Part shown: one piece after another, positions 1-8,081 of the stretch
Layout of the letters: every line of letters starts with the position of its first letter
Position numbering within the stretch: the first letter of the stretch is position 1
NCBI GenBank assembly: GCA_964591605.1
Contig: CAZQEN010000203.1
Span: 1 to 13,790 of the forward strand
Direction: 5' to 3'
DNA length: 13,790 bases
Origin: CAYLLT01 sp964591605
GTDB taxonomy: Bacteria; Planctomycetota; Phycisphaerae; UBA1845; PWPN01
Translations under genes and position numbers: made by a program
Notes under the pieces: model-generated
Told to the model about the DNA's origin: nothing
What the model saw: the letters and a program-made list of their open reading frames with translations, nothing else
The model's database searches: none

Positions 1-3000
1 CGGCGGTGCCGCTGGCCGGAGCGGCGGCAATCGTCCACGTCAGCGAACCGGCTGCCGTATCGGGATCGCTCGCACTGAGCGAGATCTCGTTGGGCGCGCC
101 GCACGTGGAGTTCTTGGCCACCTCGAGCGCGACCGGATCGCTGCCCGCGATGGCCGGGGCGGCATTGAGCGTCAGCGCGGCCTCATCCGAGGTGGCGCTG
201 GTCAGGCAGGCATCGGTCACGACACATCGATAGCCGGCCACGTCGCCGGGTCCGACGCCGGTGAGCTGGAGCGTGGCGCTGGTGGCCCCGCTGACGTCCA
301 CCCCGTTCTTCTGCCACTGGTAGGCCAGGGGCGCCTGCCCCGAGGCCGCCACGGTGAAGGTGGCCACTCCACCCGGGCACACGTTCTGAGGCGCGGGCTG
401 CTGCGTGATGGCCGCCGCCGCATACAGCGCCAGTGCGGCGGCATTCGACGTCACGCTGCCGTCGGCGTTGGTGACGCGGCAGGTATAGTTGCCCGCGTCG
501 CCCGCATCGACGCCCGTCAGCAGCAGGTTGGCCGTTGCCGCGCCGGACACACCGCTCCCATCGCTCAGATCGGCCCCATCCCGGGCCCACCGATACGCGA
601 GGGTGCCGCTTCCACTCGCCGCGACACCAAACGAGACATTCGCGCCGCTGCAGACGGTCTGGCTCGCCGGATGCGTTGTGAATTCAGGCAGCGGGATACC
701 GCCGCTGACCACAACGTTGTCCATCCCGGCGGCGTGGCCGTTGGCCGTGAGATCGGAACCGAGAACGACCCAGTCGAAGCCGTAGGAGTTGGGCCGCGAC
801 TCCGTCTCGCTCAGCACGCCGTCAATGTAGAACTTCACGAAGGTTCCGCCGATCTCGGCTTTGAGCTGATGCCAGCCGCTCTGGCGCGAGGGGGCGGAGC
901 CTTCGTCCAGGGTGTTCCAGTTCGAGCCGTTGACCACCCGGCCCTGATAGCGCGTGGTGCTGAACGTGTCACTCGAGGAGTTGTGGACGCCGATCGCAAC
1001 CAGGTTCTCGATCGCCCCCGCGCCAAACGCTGTTCCGGAATGGCCGCGGAGCTCGACGTAATGCCGGGCGCCGCTCCAGTTGGGCGCGCCGGCCGGGTCG
1101 AGGTAGAAATCCAGCGAGAGGATGAGCGGCGTCGCATCGCTGCCGGTGTACTTGGCTCCCAGGCTGCGATAATAGCGTCCCAGCGAGTTGGCGGCCGGGC
1201 TCGGCATGCTCACAGACTTGCCCGGATTACCGAAACCACCCTCGAGAAAGTACGCCGAGTTGGCGGTGTCGAGCCACACGCTTTCGAAAGCGGCCTGACC
1301 CGCGTACGCCTCGAAGTCATCGGCAAGGATCGCCAGGATGGTAAGGGCAGCGATGTTCGAGGTCGCCGAGCCGCAGGTGCCGGTCACAACGCAGCGATAA
1401 TCACCCACATCGTCTGGAGTGGCCGGGGAAATCTGCAGGGAAGCGGTCGTCGCCCCCGACACATGCCCGCCGTCCGACAGATTGACGCCGTCTTTCTGCC
1501 ACTGGTACGACAGACCGCTGCCGGTCGCCGTGACGCTGAAGCTGGCCGTGCCGAAGGCGTTGACGGATTGCGGCTGCGGGTGCTGGGTGATGGCGGTCGT
1601 CGCGTTGACGGTGAGAGTGGCCGCGTTCGACGTCGTGCTGCCGCAGCCTCCGGTCACCACGCATCGATAGCTGCCCGCGTCCCCTGCACTCGCATTGCTG
1701 ATCTGGAGCGTGGAGGAGGTGGCGCCGCTGAGGTTGACCGTATCCTTCTGCCACTGGTAGGTCAGGGTGCCGTCACCACTTGCGGTCACGCTGAAAGTGG
1801 CCGTCCCGCCCGGGCAGACGGATTGGGGGCTCGGGTGCTGGCTGATGGTCGTCGCCGCCCGGACCGTCAGCGCGGCCTGATTGGACGTCGCACTGCCGCC
1901 GGCATTGCTGACCACGCAGCGGTAATTCGCCGCATCACTGCCATCGACGCCCGACACGGTGAGCGTGGCCGTCGTCACGCCGGAATAGTGCCCGCCATTG
2001 CTGAGATTCGCCGAGTTCTTCTGCCACTGGTACGACAGACCCGTCCCGGAGGCGGTGACGCTGAACGAGGCGTTCCCGCCCGGACAGACCGTCTGCGGCG
2101 AGGGATGCTGTGTGATGGTGGGCGGCGGCACCGTCACCTGCACGTTCTTGCTCAGAACACCGCCGAACCACTGCACGCCCTCGCGCAGCATCTGCCAGTC
2201 GGTCGTGTAGGTTCGCGGCGTGCTCGGCGCGGTGAACGTGAAAGTGAACGTTTTCTGCTGGCCGGGAGCAATCGAGTCGCTGTCTCCCAGCTCCTGGCGC
2301 GCAGCGGCAAACGGGTCGCTGTCGCCCACGCCGCCCAACTTGTAACCGGCGGCCTTCGTCCAGGTCGTGTCCCCGGTATTCTGCACGGTCACGCTCACGC
2401 TCGTGCTCTGGCCGACGGTCATGGTGGTGGGGATCGTGTTACTGACGTGCGAGGCGTTGTTCTGAGGCGCAGTCACCGTGATCTGGAAGTACACGCCCGA
2501 GTATCCGAACCACGCCACCCCCTCCTTGACGAGCCGCCAGTACTCCGTGTAGACGCCCGGCGTGCTGGGGGCGGTCATGATGAACGTGAAGCGGCAGACC
2601 TGGTTGGGGGCACAGGTGGAAACGTCCATTTCCGTCGGGCGGTTGGGCCCCAGCCAGTTGCCCGGCGTGTAGAACGCACTGCTGCGGTCCTGCGGGTTCC
2701 ACGTCCCCAGATGAACCGGGTTGGACCCGCCCATCTGCCACGTGGAGCTGCCCGTATTGCGGTATTCGACCCAGACGATCGCGGTCGAACCGGCCACCAT
2801 TGTCGACTGATAGCTCTGGGCGTTGTAGGCGGAATCCAGCGCGGGGGTGCCCACGACCTGCCCGATGTAGTACCCCCAGTCCCAGCCGTTTCCGGGGTCC
2901 CAGTGCGTGCCACAGCAGCAGTTGGTGACGTCAATGTGACCGATGATGCCCGGGCCCACCGTGGTCTTCTGTTTCGGGATGCCGCGGCGGTCGCAGATGT

Positions 3001-4120
3001 TGCGGGAGAGGAGAGCGGAGGCGTTGTACAGGGTCACGGGATGGCTCGACGAGCCGGCGTATCCTTCGTGCTCGAGGCCGACGGCCCGGCTGTTGTAGCA
3101 CCCGGCGTGCCATGCCCGGTAACGCTCCTCGACCATCTGCCAGACCGTGCCCGCTTCGCTGATGACGTAGTGCGCCGAAACCTGGGCATTGCAGTTCTTG
3201 AACCAGGAGCGGGCGCCGGCGGCGGTGCCCTCGATGGTGTGAACGACGATGGTGTCCTTGCTGGTGACGGTGGCGGTGTAGTTGCACGAGGCCGCGGGGT
3301 CCCAGATCGCGCCTGGATAATCAGGCGTCGCCATCGTGCGCGGGTCGGGCCCGTCCTTGGGCGCATCCGGATCAAAACCCGCCTCCAGCTCCTCCAGCGT
3401 GAGTCGCTTCACGCCTGGCGGCACCAGTGCATCGAGGTCCAGATCAATCGGGCGCGGCGCGACGACGAAACGCTCACCGTATGAGTTCACATAGTCGATG
3501 CCCACCTGCAGCAGTTCATATACGCTGACCGCGAAGAATCGGCTGTCTTCGCCGTCGAGGCCCGCGTAGGAAATGACCGCGGGCAGCCAGGCCTCGATGC
3601 CCGCCTCCCGGTCGACGCCCGCCCGGTTCGCGTACAGGTCGAGTGCGGCCGCCGCCCCGGCGATGCCCAGCGCCGGGTCGCGGATCAGGTCGTCGGTGCT
3701 CACATTCAACGAGCCCGCGGCCAGCACCAGCGAGTCGCCCGTCAGCTCGTTATCGCGCAGTGCCATCACCCCGTACCCGCCCTCCATGGTCGGCACGTTT
3801 CCGCGGTTCTCAAGACCGCTGCCCAGCTTGCCCAGCACGAGGAGGAGATCGAGCGGCACGTCGTACGTCTCCGCCGCCGCCTCGAAGGCCGGCATCAGCG
3901 GCCTCTGCCACTCCGGCGCGCCGCGCAGCACGGTCGGATCGGGATGCTCGTGGTCGTGACTCAGGTCCGGATGAGCGGGCTCTCCGGAAGCCGGATCAAC
4001 CGCCGGGGACTTGACGCTCAGGTTGCCGCTCGGGGTCACCCCGGGGCTCCCTCCGCAACCGGTTAGAAGCAGGGACACGGCCACCAGGACGCTCGCGCAC
4101 AGCAGAGAGTTCTTCGACAC
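1..4120 (-). CDS. Multidomain lipoprotein with N-acetylmuramoyl-L-alanine amidase, NBR1-like and Ig-like domains (3' end outside window)
   Basis: Predicted outer-surface or periplasmic peptidoglycan amidase that cleaves the MurNAc-L-Ala bond. A GTG start at 4120 is chosen because GAGGAG lies 8 bases upstream and a lipoprotein signal follows (residues 1-22, lipobox LTGC, lipidated Cys22). Residues ~65-200 resemble a lysozyme/transglycosylase fold. Residues ~285-415 form an Amidase_2/PGRP-type domain with zinc ligands His294 (VVHT), His395 (GHID) and Asp408 (WDPG). Two NBR1-like Ig domains (~418-545, ~550-660) share the ending EGVxWFG. Three Ig-like domains (~660-925), a concanavalin-like jelly-roll region (~930-1140), two more Ig-like domains (~1141-1313) and the start of a cadherin-like repeat (SASDPDTAAGSLTW) follow. 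Four of the five Ig domains carry the YQWQK tryptophan motif in one common frame. The frame is open to the left edge (~1373 codons). The fold assignments outside the amidase are by eye. The adhesive domains probably fix or target the enzyme at cell walls or glycans, which is inference. Confidence 0.87.
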   Translation of the reverse strand, partial: MSKNSLLCASVLVAVSLLLTGCGGSPGVTPSGNLSVKSPAVDPASGEPAHPDLSHDHEHPDPTVLRGAPEWQRPLMPAFEAAAETYDVPLDLLLVLGKLGSGLENRGNVPTMEGGYGVMALRDNELTGDSLVLAAGSLNVSTDDLIRDPALGIAGAAAALDLYANRAGVDREAGIEAWLPAVISYAGLDGEDSRFFAVSVYELLQVGIDYVNSYGERFVVAPRPIDLDLDALVPPGVKRLTLEELEAGFDPDAPKDGPDPRTMATPDYPGAIWDPAASCNYTATVTSKDTIVVHTIEGTAAGARSWFKNCNAQVSAHYVISEAGTVWQMVEERYRAWHAGCYNSRAVGLEHEGYAGSSSHPVTLYNASALLSRNICDRRGIPKQKTTVGPGIIGHIDVTNCCCGTHWDPGNGWDWGYYIGQVVGTPALDSAYNAQSYQSTMVAGSTAIVWVEYRNTGSSTWQMGGSNPVHLGTWNPQDRSSAFYTPGNWLGPNRPTEMDVSTCAPNQVCRFTFIMTAPSTPGVYTEYWRLVKEGVAWFGYSGVYFQITVTAPQNNASHVSNTIPTTMTVGQSTSVSVTVQNTGDTTWTKAAGYKLGGVGDSDPFAAARQELGDSDSIAPGQQKTFTFTFTAPSTPRTYTTDWQMLREGVQWFGGVLSKNVQVTVPPPTITQHPSPQTVCPGGNASFSVTASGTGLSYQWQKNSANLSNGGHYSGVTTATLTVSGVDGSDAANYRCVVSNAGGSATSNQAALTVRAATTISQHPSPQSVCPGGTATFSVTASGDGTLTYQWQKDTVNLSGATSSTLQISNASAGDAGSYRCVVTGGCGSTTSNAATLTVNATTAITQHPQPQSVNAFGTASFSVTATGSGLSYQWQKDGVNLSDGGHVSGATTASLQISPATPDDVGDYRCVVTGTCGSATSNIAALTILAILADDFEAYAGQAAFESVWLDTANSAYFLEGGFGNPGKSVSMPSPAANSLGRYYRSLGAKYTGSDATPLILSLDFYLDPAGAPNWSGARHYVELRGHSGTAFGAGAIENLVAIGVHNSSSDTFSTTRYQGRVVNGSNWNTLDEGSAPSRQSGWHQLKAEIGGTFVKFYIDGVLSETESRPNSYGFDWVVLGSDLTANGHAAGMDNVVVSGGIPLPEFTTHPASQTVCSGANVSFGVAASGSGTLAYRWARDGADLSDGSGVSGAATANLLLTGVDAGDAGNYTCRVTNADGSVTSNAAALALYAAAAITQQPAPQNVCPGGVATFTVAASGQAPLAYQWQKNGVDVSGATSATLQLTGVGPGDVAGYRCVVTDACLTSATSDEAALTLNAAPAIAGSDPVALEVAKNSTCGAPNEISLSASDPDTAAGSLTWTIAAAPASGTA

Positions 4121-4128
4121 GGCTGGTA

Positions 4129-4134
4129 CTCCTC
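4129..4134 (-). promoter_or_regulatory. Ribosome binding site deciding the GTG start of the amidase lipoprotein
   Basis: On the minus strand GAGGAG lies 8 bases before the GTG at 4118-4120. It supports the GTG start, and the residues that follow form a typical lipoprotein signal. Confidence 0.7.
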
Positions 4135-4325
4135 ACGAAACAGAACGAAGGGCACAGAGGATGTGACCGCGGATCCCGATGGATCCGGGGAGGTTTCTGG
4201 CGGGAAAATGCGCGTACCTTCATCCTTGCCTCGACGCTTCTGCAAAGCATGGCGGCGAAGACCGCAGAGAAGTCGGATTCATTGACAGGATGGGATGCGT
4301 TCCATGCACCCATCGTTAGAGTTGC

Positions 4326-4354
4326 TTGCCAGAAGACTACCCTGTCATTATGTA
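4326..4354 (+). promoter_or_regulatory. Candidate promoter for the psd-pssA-gltX cluster
   Basis: TTGCCA (4326-4331), a 17-base spacer and TATGTA (4349-4354) resemble a sigma70 promoter. It overlaps the candidate leftward promoter on the other strand, so the two would compete or be co-regulated. The leader to psd would be ~320 bases. Only the hexamers support this call. Confidence 0.25.
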
Positions 4355-4363
4355 ATCTGTCAA
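4334..4363 (-). promoter_or_regulatory. Candidate sigma70-type promoter for the amidase lipoprotein
   Basis: Read on the minus strand, a perfect TTGACA (4358-4363) is followed after 18 bases by TAGTCT (4334-4339), a weak -10 match. It would give a leader of roughly 200 bases before the GTG start. The -35 is strong and the -10 is poor. Confidence 0.3.
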
Positions 4364-4666
4364 GCGCAAAATTCCAGGATTTGTCTGCGTCGGGTGTCAG
4401 CTTGTTGGCAGTCAGGCTGCCGATCGTGATCTGCGACCCCCTGTTGCACGCCCGATCACGGCACTCTCAGCCGGGCTCGCTTCGGGAAAATGACGATATC
4501 AACAGAGGCCAGAGCGGATTGCGAAAGCACACGGGCGCGATGATCCCCCTGCACGACGGGCTTCCCGCCGAAGCACAACCACAGCCAGGCGACAGAAAAC
4601 CGCCACCTCGCCCAGACGACGGTGCTGGCTTCGCGCTAGCCTTGCGGATACCATGATTTAGGGCAC

Positions 4667-4672
4667 AGGAGG
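4667..4672 (+). promoter_or_regulatory. Strong ribosome binding site of psd
   Basis: A full AGGAGG lies 6 bases before the ATG at 4679. It is the best Shine-Dalgarno sequence in the window and fixes the psd start. Confidence 0.8.
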
Positions 4673-4678
4673 CCTCTG

Positions 4679-5398
4679 ATGCGGATTCCGCTCGCTCCGG
4701 CCGGTTGCCGGGAGATGCTGCTGCTGACGTTGCTGCTGGGAGGGGCGGGGGTCGTCTCGTGTGTGCTGGCCGTGACGGCATCGCCCTGGCTGTGGCCGCT
4801 GGGCATCCTGTTCCTGCTGGCGTGGCTCGGCGGTTTGGCGTTTTTCCGCGATCCGGAGCGGGGACTTCCCGCTGAGGCAGACGTGCTGGTCTCGCCCGCC
4901 GACGGGAAAGTGACCGAGATCACGCGGCTCGACCATCACGACGACATCGGCGGCCCGGCCCTGCGGCTGGGGATCTTTCTGAGCGTGTTTGACGTTCACA
5001 TCAACCGGAGCCCGTGCGACGGCGTGGTCCGAGGCGTCCGCTACCAGGCGGGGCAGTTCCTGGACGCCCGCCACCCCGACTCCGGTCGATGCAACGAATC
5101 GAACACGATCGTGCTCGACACGAAAGCGGGCCCCATGGTGGTGCGACAGGTGGCGGGGCTCATCGCGCGCCGCATCGTCTGCTCGATCAAGCCGGGCGAT
5201 TCGGTCCGGCTGGGCCAGCGGATCGGGCTGATCAAGTTCGGTTCACGGACCGAGCTCATTCTGCCGCTCGACCGCTTCGAGCCGGCGGTGAGGGTGGGAG
5301 ATCACGTGGCGGGGGCGTCGACGGTCGTGATGCGCCCGGCGGCCCGGCCCGAGCCGCGCAGCCACCGGGTGGAAACGCCCGCCGCTTCGCAGGGGTGA
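4679..5398 (+). CDS. psd: Phosphatidylserine decarboxylase proenzyme (short type)
   Basis: Removes CO2 from phosphatidylserine to make phosphatidylethanolamine at the inner membrane. The 239-residue length fits the short bacterial/archaeal-type family. Two hydrophobic segments (~13-33, ~38-55) anchor the N-terminus, followed by the family hallmark FFRDPER (55-61). In this family the proenzyme cuts itself before a serine that becomes the pyruvoyl group. The matching site is FGSR, with cleavage expected between Gly188 and Ser189. Asp75 (SPADGK) and His107 (FDVHINR) are the likely partners of the Asp-His-Ser self-cleavage triad. The start is fixed by AGGAGG 6 bases upstream. pssA, which makes its substrate, starts 67 bases downstream, so the two are very likely co-transcribed. 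Confidence 0.93.
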   Translation: MRIPLAPAGCREMLLLTLLLGGAGVVSCVLAVTASPWLWPLGILFLLAWLGGLAFFRDPERGLPAEADVLVSPADGKVTEITRLDHHDDIGGPALRLGIFLSVFDVHINRSPCDGVVRGVRYQAGQFLDARHPDSGRCNESNTIVLDTKAGPMVVRQVAGLIARRIVCSIKPGDSVRLGQRIGLIKFGSRTELILPLDRFEPAVRVGDHVAGASTVVMRPAARPEPRSHRVETPAASQG

Positions 5399-5465
5399 AG
5401 GGTGTCCCGCGAGCCGCTGAACCCGACCGGGGCGCCGGTCGACAGCAACCATCGGCACGAAACCC

Positions 5466-6455
5466 ATGATCCGACGTTTTGACGATCACGATCCGCAGCA
5501 CATCGAAGAACGGCACGCCCGCCGCCGGCGGCGGCGTCTGCGCACGATCTCGATGCTGCCGACGCTCCTGACTCTGGGTAATCTCTATTTCGGTTTTGCG
5601 GCCGTCTACTGCTGCTGCCGCGAAGCGCAGGACCTGGGGGCGGGGGTCAAGGCGATCGAGGCTCGGACGCTCAACAGCCATTTTTTCGAGGCGAAAGCCC
5701 CTTCATTCCTCTCGATCGCGTTCTGGATGATCACCGCGGCGATGGTGTGCGACGCCCTCGACGGGCGGGTGGCCCGTAAGACGGGGGCCTCGAGCAAGTT
5801 CGGCGAACAGCTCGACTCGCTGGCCGACGTGGTCAGCTTCGGTGTGGCGCCTGCTCTCATGATGGCGCTGCTCGTGCGGCGCGAATTCACCCCCTGGGTG
5901 GTCGCGTCCGATTTTGCCCGGCATTATTCCCAGCTTTCTCTGTTTTTTGCCGCCATCTACGTCTGCTGCGCCGCCCTGCGCCTCGCCCGGTTCAACATCG
6001 AGACGTCGCTCGATGAGGCCGCCCACCGCGGCTTCAAGGGGCTCCCCTCGCCCGGAGCCGCCGCCGGGGTGGTGACACTCGTCTTCCTCCACGACTGGCT
6101 GAACATCACCGTCGACTGGTTCCGCACCGCCCGCGTGGTGGTCTGGATGCTGCCCATCCTCACGCTCACCCTGGCCCTGATGATGGTCAGCCGCGTGCCC
6201 TACGTCCATTTCCTCAGCTCGTTCCTGCGCCGCCGGCCGTTCAACCACGTCATCTACATGCTGCTGATCGTTCCGCTGATCCTCAAGTACACCGAGTTGA
6301 CGCTCACCGTGGCCGCGTGGCTGTTTGTGCTCAGCGGCCCGGTCCGTTACCTGTGGCTCTCCCGGGGAGTCGCTGCCGCGCCGGCCGGCCCGCTCCCCGG
6401 CGCTGCGCCACTCGAATCGTCCTCTTTTTCGACAGGTCCCGATCTCGATGAGTGA
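5466..6455 (+). CDS. pssA: CDP-diacylglycerol-serine O-phosphatidyltransferase
   Basis: Transfers phosphatidyl from CDP-diacylglycerol to L-serine, giving phosphatidylserine for the neighbouring Psd. The complete CDP-alcohol phosphatidyltransferase signature is visible: Asp96, Asp99-Gly100, Ala103-Arg104, then eight residues, Gly113, Asp117 and Asp121. These acidic residues bind the divalent metal and CDP. Several hydrophobic segments follow, as expected for an integral membrane enzyme (329 residues). The N-terminus is cytoplasmic-looking and very basic (HARRRRRRLRT, ~17-27). No clear ribosome site precedes the ATG at 5466, so the start is less certain. A later Met near residue 29 (5550) lies just before the first membrane segment and is the alternative. 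Its end overlaps gltX. Confidence 0.93.
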   Translation: MIRRFDDHDPQHIEERHARRRRRRLRTISMLPTLLTLGNLYFGFAAVYCCCREAQDLGAGVKAIEARTLNSHFFEAKAPSFLSIAFWMITAAMVCDALDGRVARKTGASSKFGEQLDSLADVVSFGVAPALMMALLVRREFTPWVVASDFARHYSQLSLFFAAIYVCCAALRLARFNIETSLDEAAHRGFKGLPSPGAAAGVVTLVFLHDWLNITVDWFRTARVVVWMLPILTLTLALMMVSRVPYVHFLSSFLRRRPFNHVIYMLLIVPLILKYTELTLTVAAWLFVLSGPVRYLWLSRGVAAAPAGPLPGAAPLESSSFSTGPDLDE

Positions 6456-7929
6456 CGCTCCACCCCTTCGCGTACGGTTCGCACCGTCGCCCACCGGCTA
6501 TTTGCACATCGGCGGCGCGCGGACGGCCCTGTTCAACTGGCTGCTCACCCGCAAGACCGGCGGAACGTTCATCCTGCGCATCGAAGACACCGACACCGAC
6601 CGCAACGTCCCCGGCGCCGACGCCAAGATCATGGACGACCTGCGCTGGCTCGGCCTGCAGTGGGACGAGGGCATCGATGTCGGCGGACCCTGCGGGCCGT
6701 ACTACCAGATGCAGCGGCTGGATCTCTACAACGCCGCGATTCAGCAGCTCATTGACGCCGGGCAGGCGTACTACGCCTTCGACACATCCGAGGAGCTCGA
6801 CGCCATGCGCAAGGAAGCGGAGGCCCAGAAACGGGCGTTCAAGTACCCCCGGCCGACGCAATTTCCTGATGAATCCGACGTGCAGAACGCCCGCGCCGTC
6901 GGACGGCCGGTGGTCGTGCGCTTCAAGGCCGGCGACGCTGACATCACCGTGCACGACGAGGTCATGGGCGACGTCACCGTCGCCGCCAGCGAGCTGGACG
7001 ACTTCATCATCCGCAAGGCCGACGGCATCCCCACGTATCACCTGGCCAACGTCGTCGACGACGCCGGCATGAAGGTCAACCTCGTCATGCGCGGCCAGGA
7101 GTTCCTCGCCCAGACCCCCCGCCACATCGCCCTCCAGCGGGCCCTGGGCTATGCGTCGCCGCGCTACGCTCACCTGCCGCTCATCATGGACATGCAGGGC
7201 CGCAAACTCTCCAAGCGCGACGGCGACGTCGAGGTCCATTCGTTCCGCCAGCACGGCTACCTGCCCGAGGCGCTGGTCAACTTCATCGCCCTGCTCGGCT
7301 GGTCGCCGGGTCAGGATCGCGAAAAGATGACGCTCGACGAGATGATTGGGCTGTTCTCAATCGAGCGCATCGGCCGCACCAACGCGAAGTTCGACCGCGA
7401 GAAGCTGCTGGCCTTCAACACCGACTGGGCCAACAGCGCCGCCCCCGAGCGGCTTCTGGCCGGCCTCAACGATTACGCCGCGCTGAACGAGACGCCCATG
7501 TGCCGCGCGCTGCGCGAGAAGGACGACGCGTTCAAACGCGAGCTCCTCCGCGTCAATGCCGGATTCCGCACGTTTGCCGACATCGAAACCAAGAGCGGCT
7601 TCCTGTTCCTGCGGGACGACGAGATCCAGTACGACCCGAAGGCGGTCAAGGACGTGCTGGCCAGGGGCGACGGCGCGGGCTACCGCATGCTGCAACTGCT
7701 GCTGCCCGCGCTCGAATCGCTCGAACCCTGGACACACGACGCCCTCAAGGTACTGATTGAGCGCATCTGCCAGGAGCAGTCGGCCGGTCTGGGCAAGGTG
7801 GCCCAGCCGCTGCGCGTCGCGGTGTCGGGCGGCACGGTCAGTCCGGCCATCTTTGATACGCTCGCCCTCCTGGGCAAAACCACCACCCAGGCCCGCATCC
7901 GACGCGCCCTGGGCCTCGCGGCCGGCTGA
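6448..7929 (+). CDS. gltX: Glutamyl-tRNA synthetase
   Basis: Charges tRNA-Glu with glutamate in the cytoplasm (class I synthetase, 493 residues, normal length). The N-terminal FAPSPTGYLHIGG (11-23) contains the HIGH-type ATP site. KLSKR (253-257) is the KMSKS-type loop, and the C-terminal ~150 residues form the anticodon-binding part. The frame is open from 6325, but the ATG at 6448 is the right start because the conserved N-terminus begins directly after it. The ATG overlaps the pssA stop by 8 bases (ATGAGTGA). Translation is therefore probably coupled to pssA, and no strong ribosome site of its own is seen. Whether it is discriminating (Glu-only) or also charges tRNA-Gln cannot be told here. 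I saw no amidotransferase or glnS gene in the window. Confidence 0.95.
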   Translation: MSDAPPLRVRFAPSPTGYLHIGGARTALFNWLLTRKTGGTFILRIEDTDTDRNVPGADAKIMDDLRWLGLQWDEGIDVGGPCGPYYQMQRLDLYNAAIQQLIDAGQAYYAFDTSEELDAMRKEAEAQKRAFKYPRPTQFPDESDVQNARAVGRPVVVRFKAGDADITVHDEVMGDVTVAASELDDFIIRKADGIPTYHLANVVDDAGMKVNLVMRGQEFLAQTPRHIALQRALGYASPRYAHLPLIMDMQGRKLSKRDGDVEVHSFRQHGYLPEALVNFIALLGWSPGQDREKMTLDEMIGLFSIERIGRTNAKFDREKLLAFNTDWANSAAPERLLAGLNDYAALNETPMCRALREKDDAFKRELLRVNAGFRTFADIETKSGFLFLRDDEIQYDPKAVKDVLARGDGAGYRMLQLLLPALESLEPWTHDALKVLIERICQEQSAGLGKVAQPLRVAVSGGTVSPAIFDTLALLGKTTTQARIRRALGLAAG

Positions 7930-8069
7930 GCGAGATCGCCACCCGCCGGTGCGGCTATCGACACGATTCTCCACGAAAGTCCTGAAAAACCGCCTGATGG
8001 CGAGCGCCGGGGACGGCGGCACCCCCTTTTGTGAACATCCTTTCTCAAGAGGTCGATGAGTGCTGTGAT

Positions 8070-8075
8070 GGAGGG
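8070..8075 (+). promoter_or_regulatory. Ribosome binding site choosing the 8082 start
   Basis: GGAGGG lies 6 bases before the ATG at 8082. The frame is also open from a GTG at 8031, but nothing like this precedes that codon, so 8082 is preferred. Confidence 0.6.
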
Positions 8076-8081
8076 ACCATC

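Larger units (their letters stand above)
4121..4678. other. Divergent intergenic region, no convincing gene
   Basis: These 558 bases separate the leftward amidase gene from the rightward psd gene. Short open frames here have no recognisable protein character. The stretch around 4320-4400 is clearly more AT-rich than its surroundings and holds promoter-like hexamers on both strands. I see no tRNA, riboswitch or repeat in it. Confidence 0.6.

Noticed and set aside
671..3484. 937-codon open frame on the plus strand
   Set aside because: It is the codon-aligned antisense of the amidase lipoprotein. Stops there would need Leu TTA/CTA or Ser TCA codons, which are rare at this GC content. The protein has no domain character.
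4249..4656. 135-codon plus-strand frame in the intergenic region
   Set aside because: No ribosome site, no coding-like composition or motif, and it overlaps the candidate promoters.
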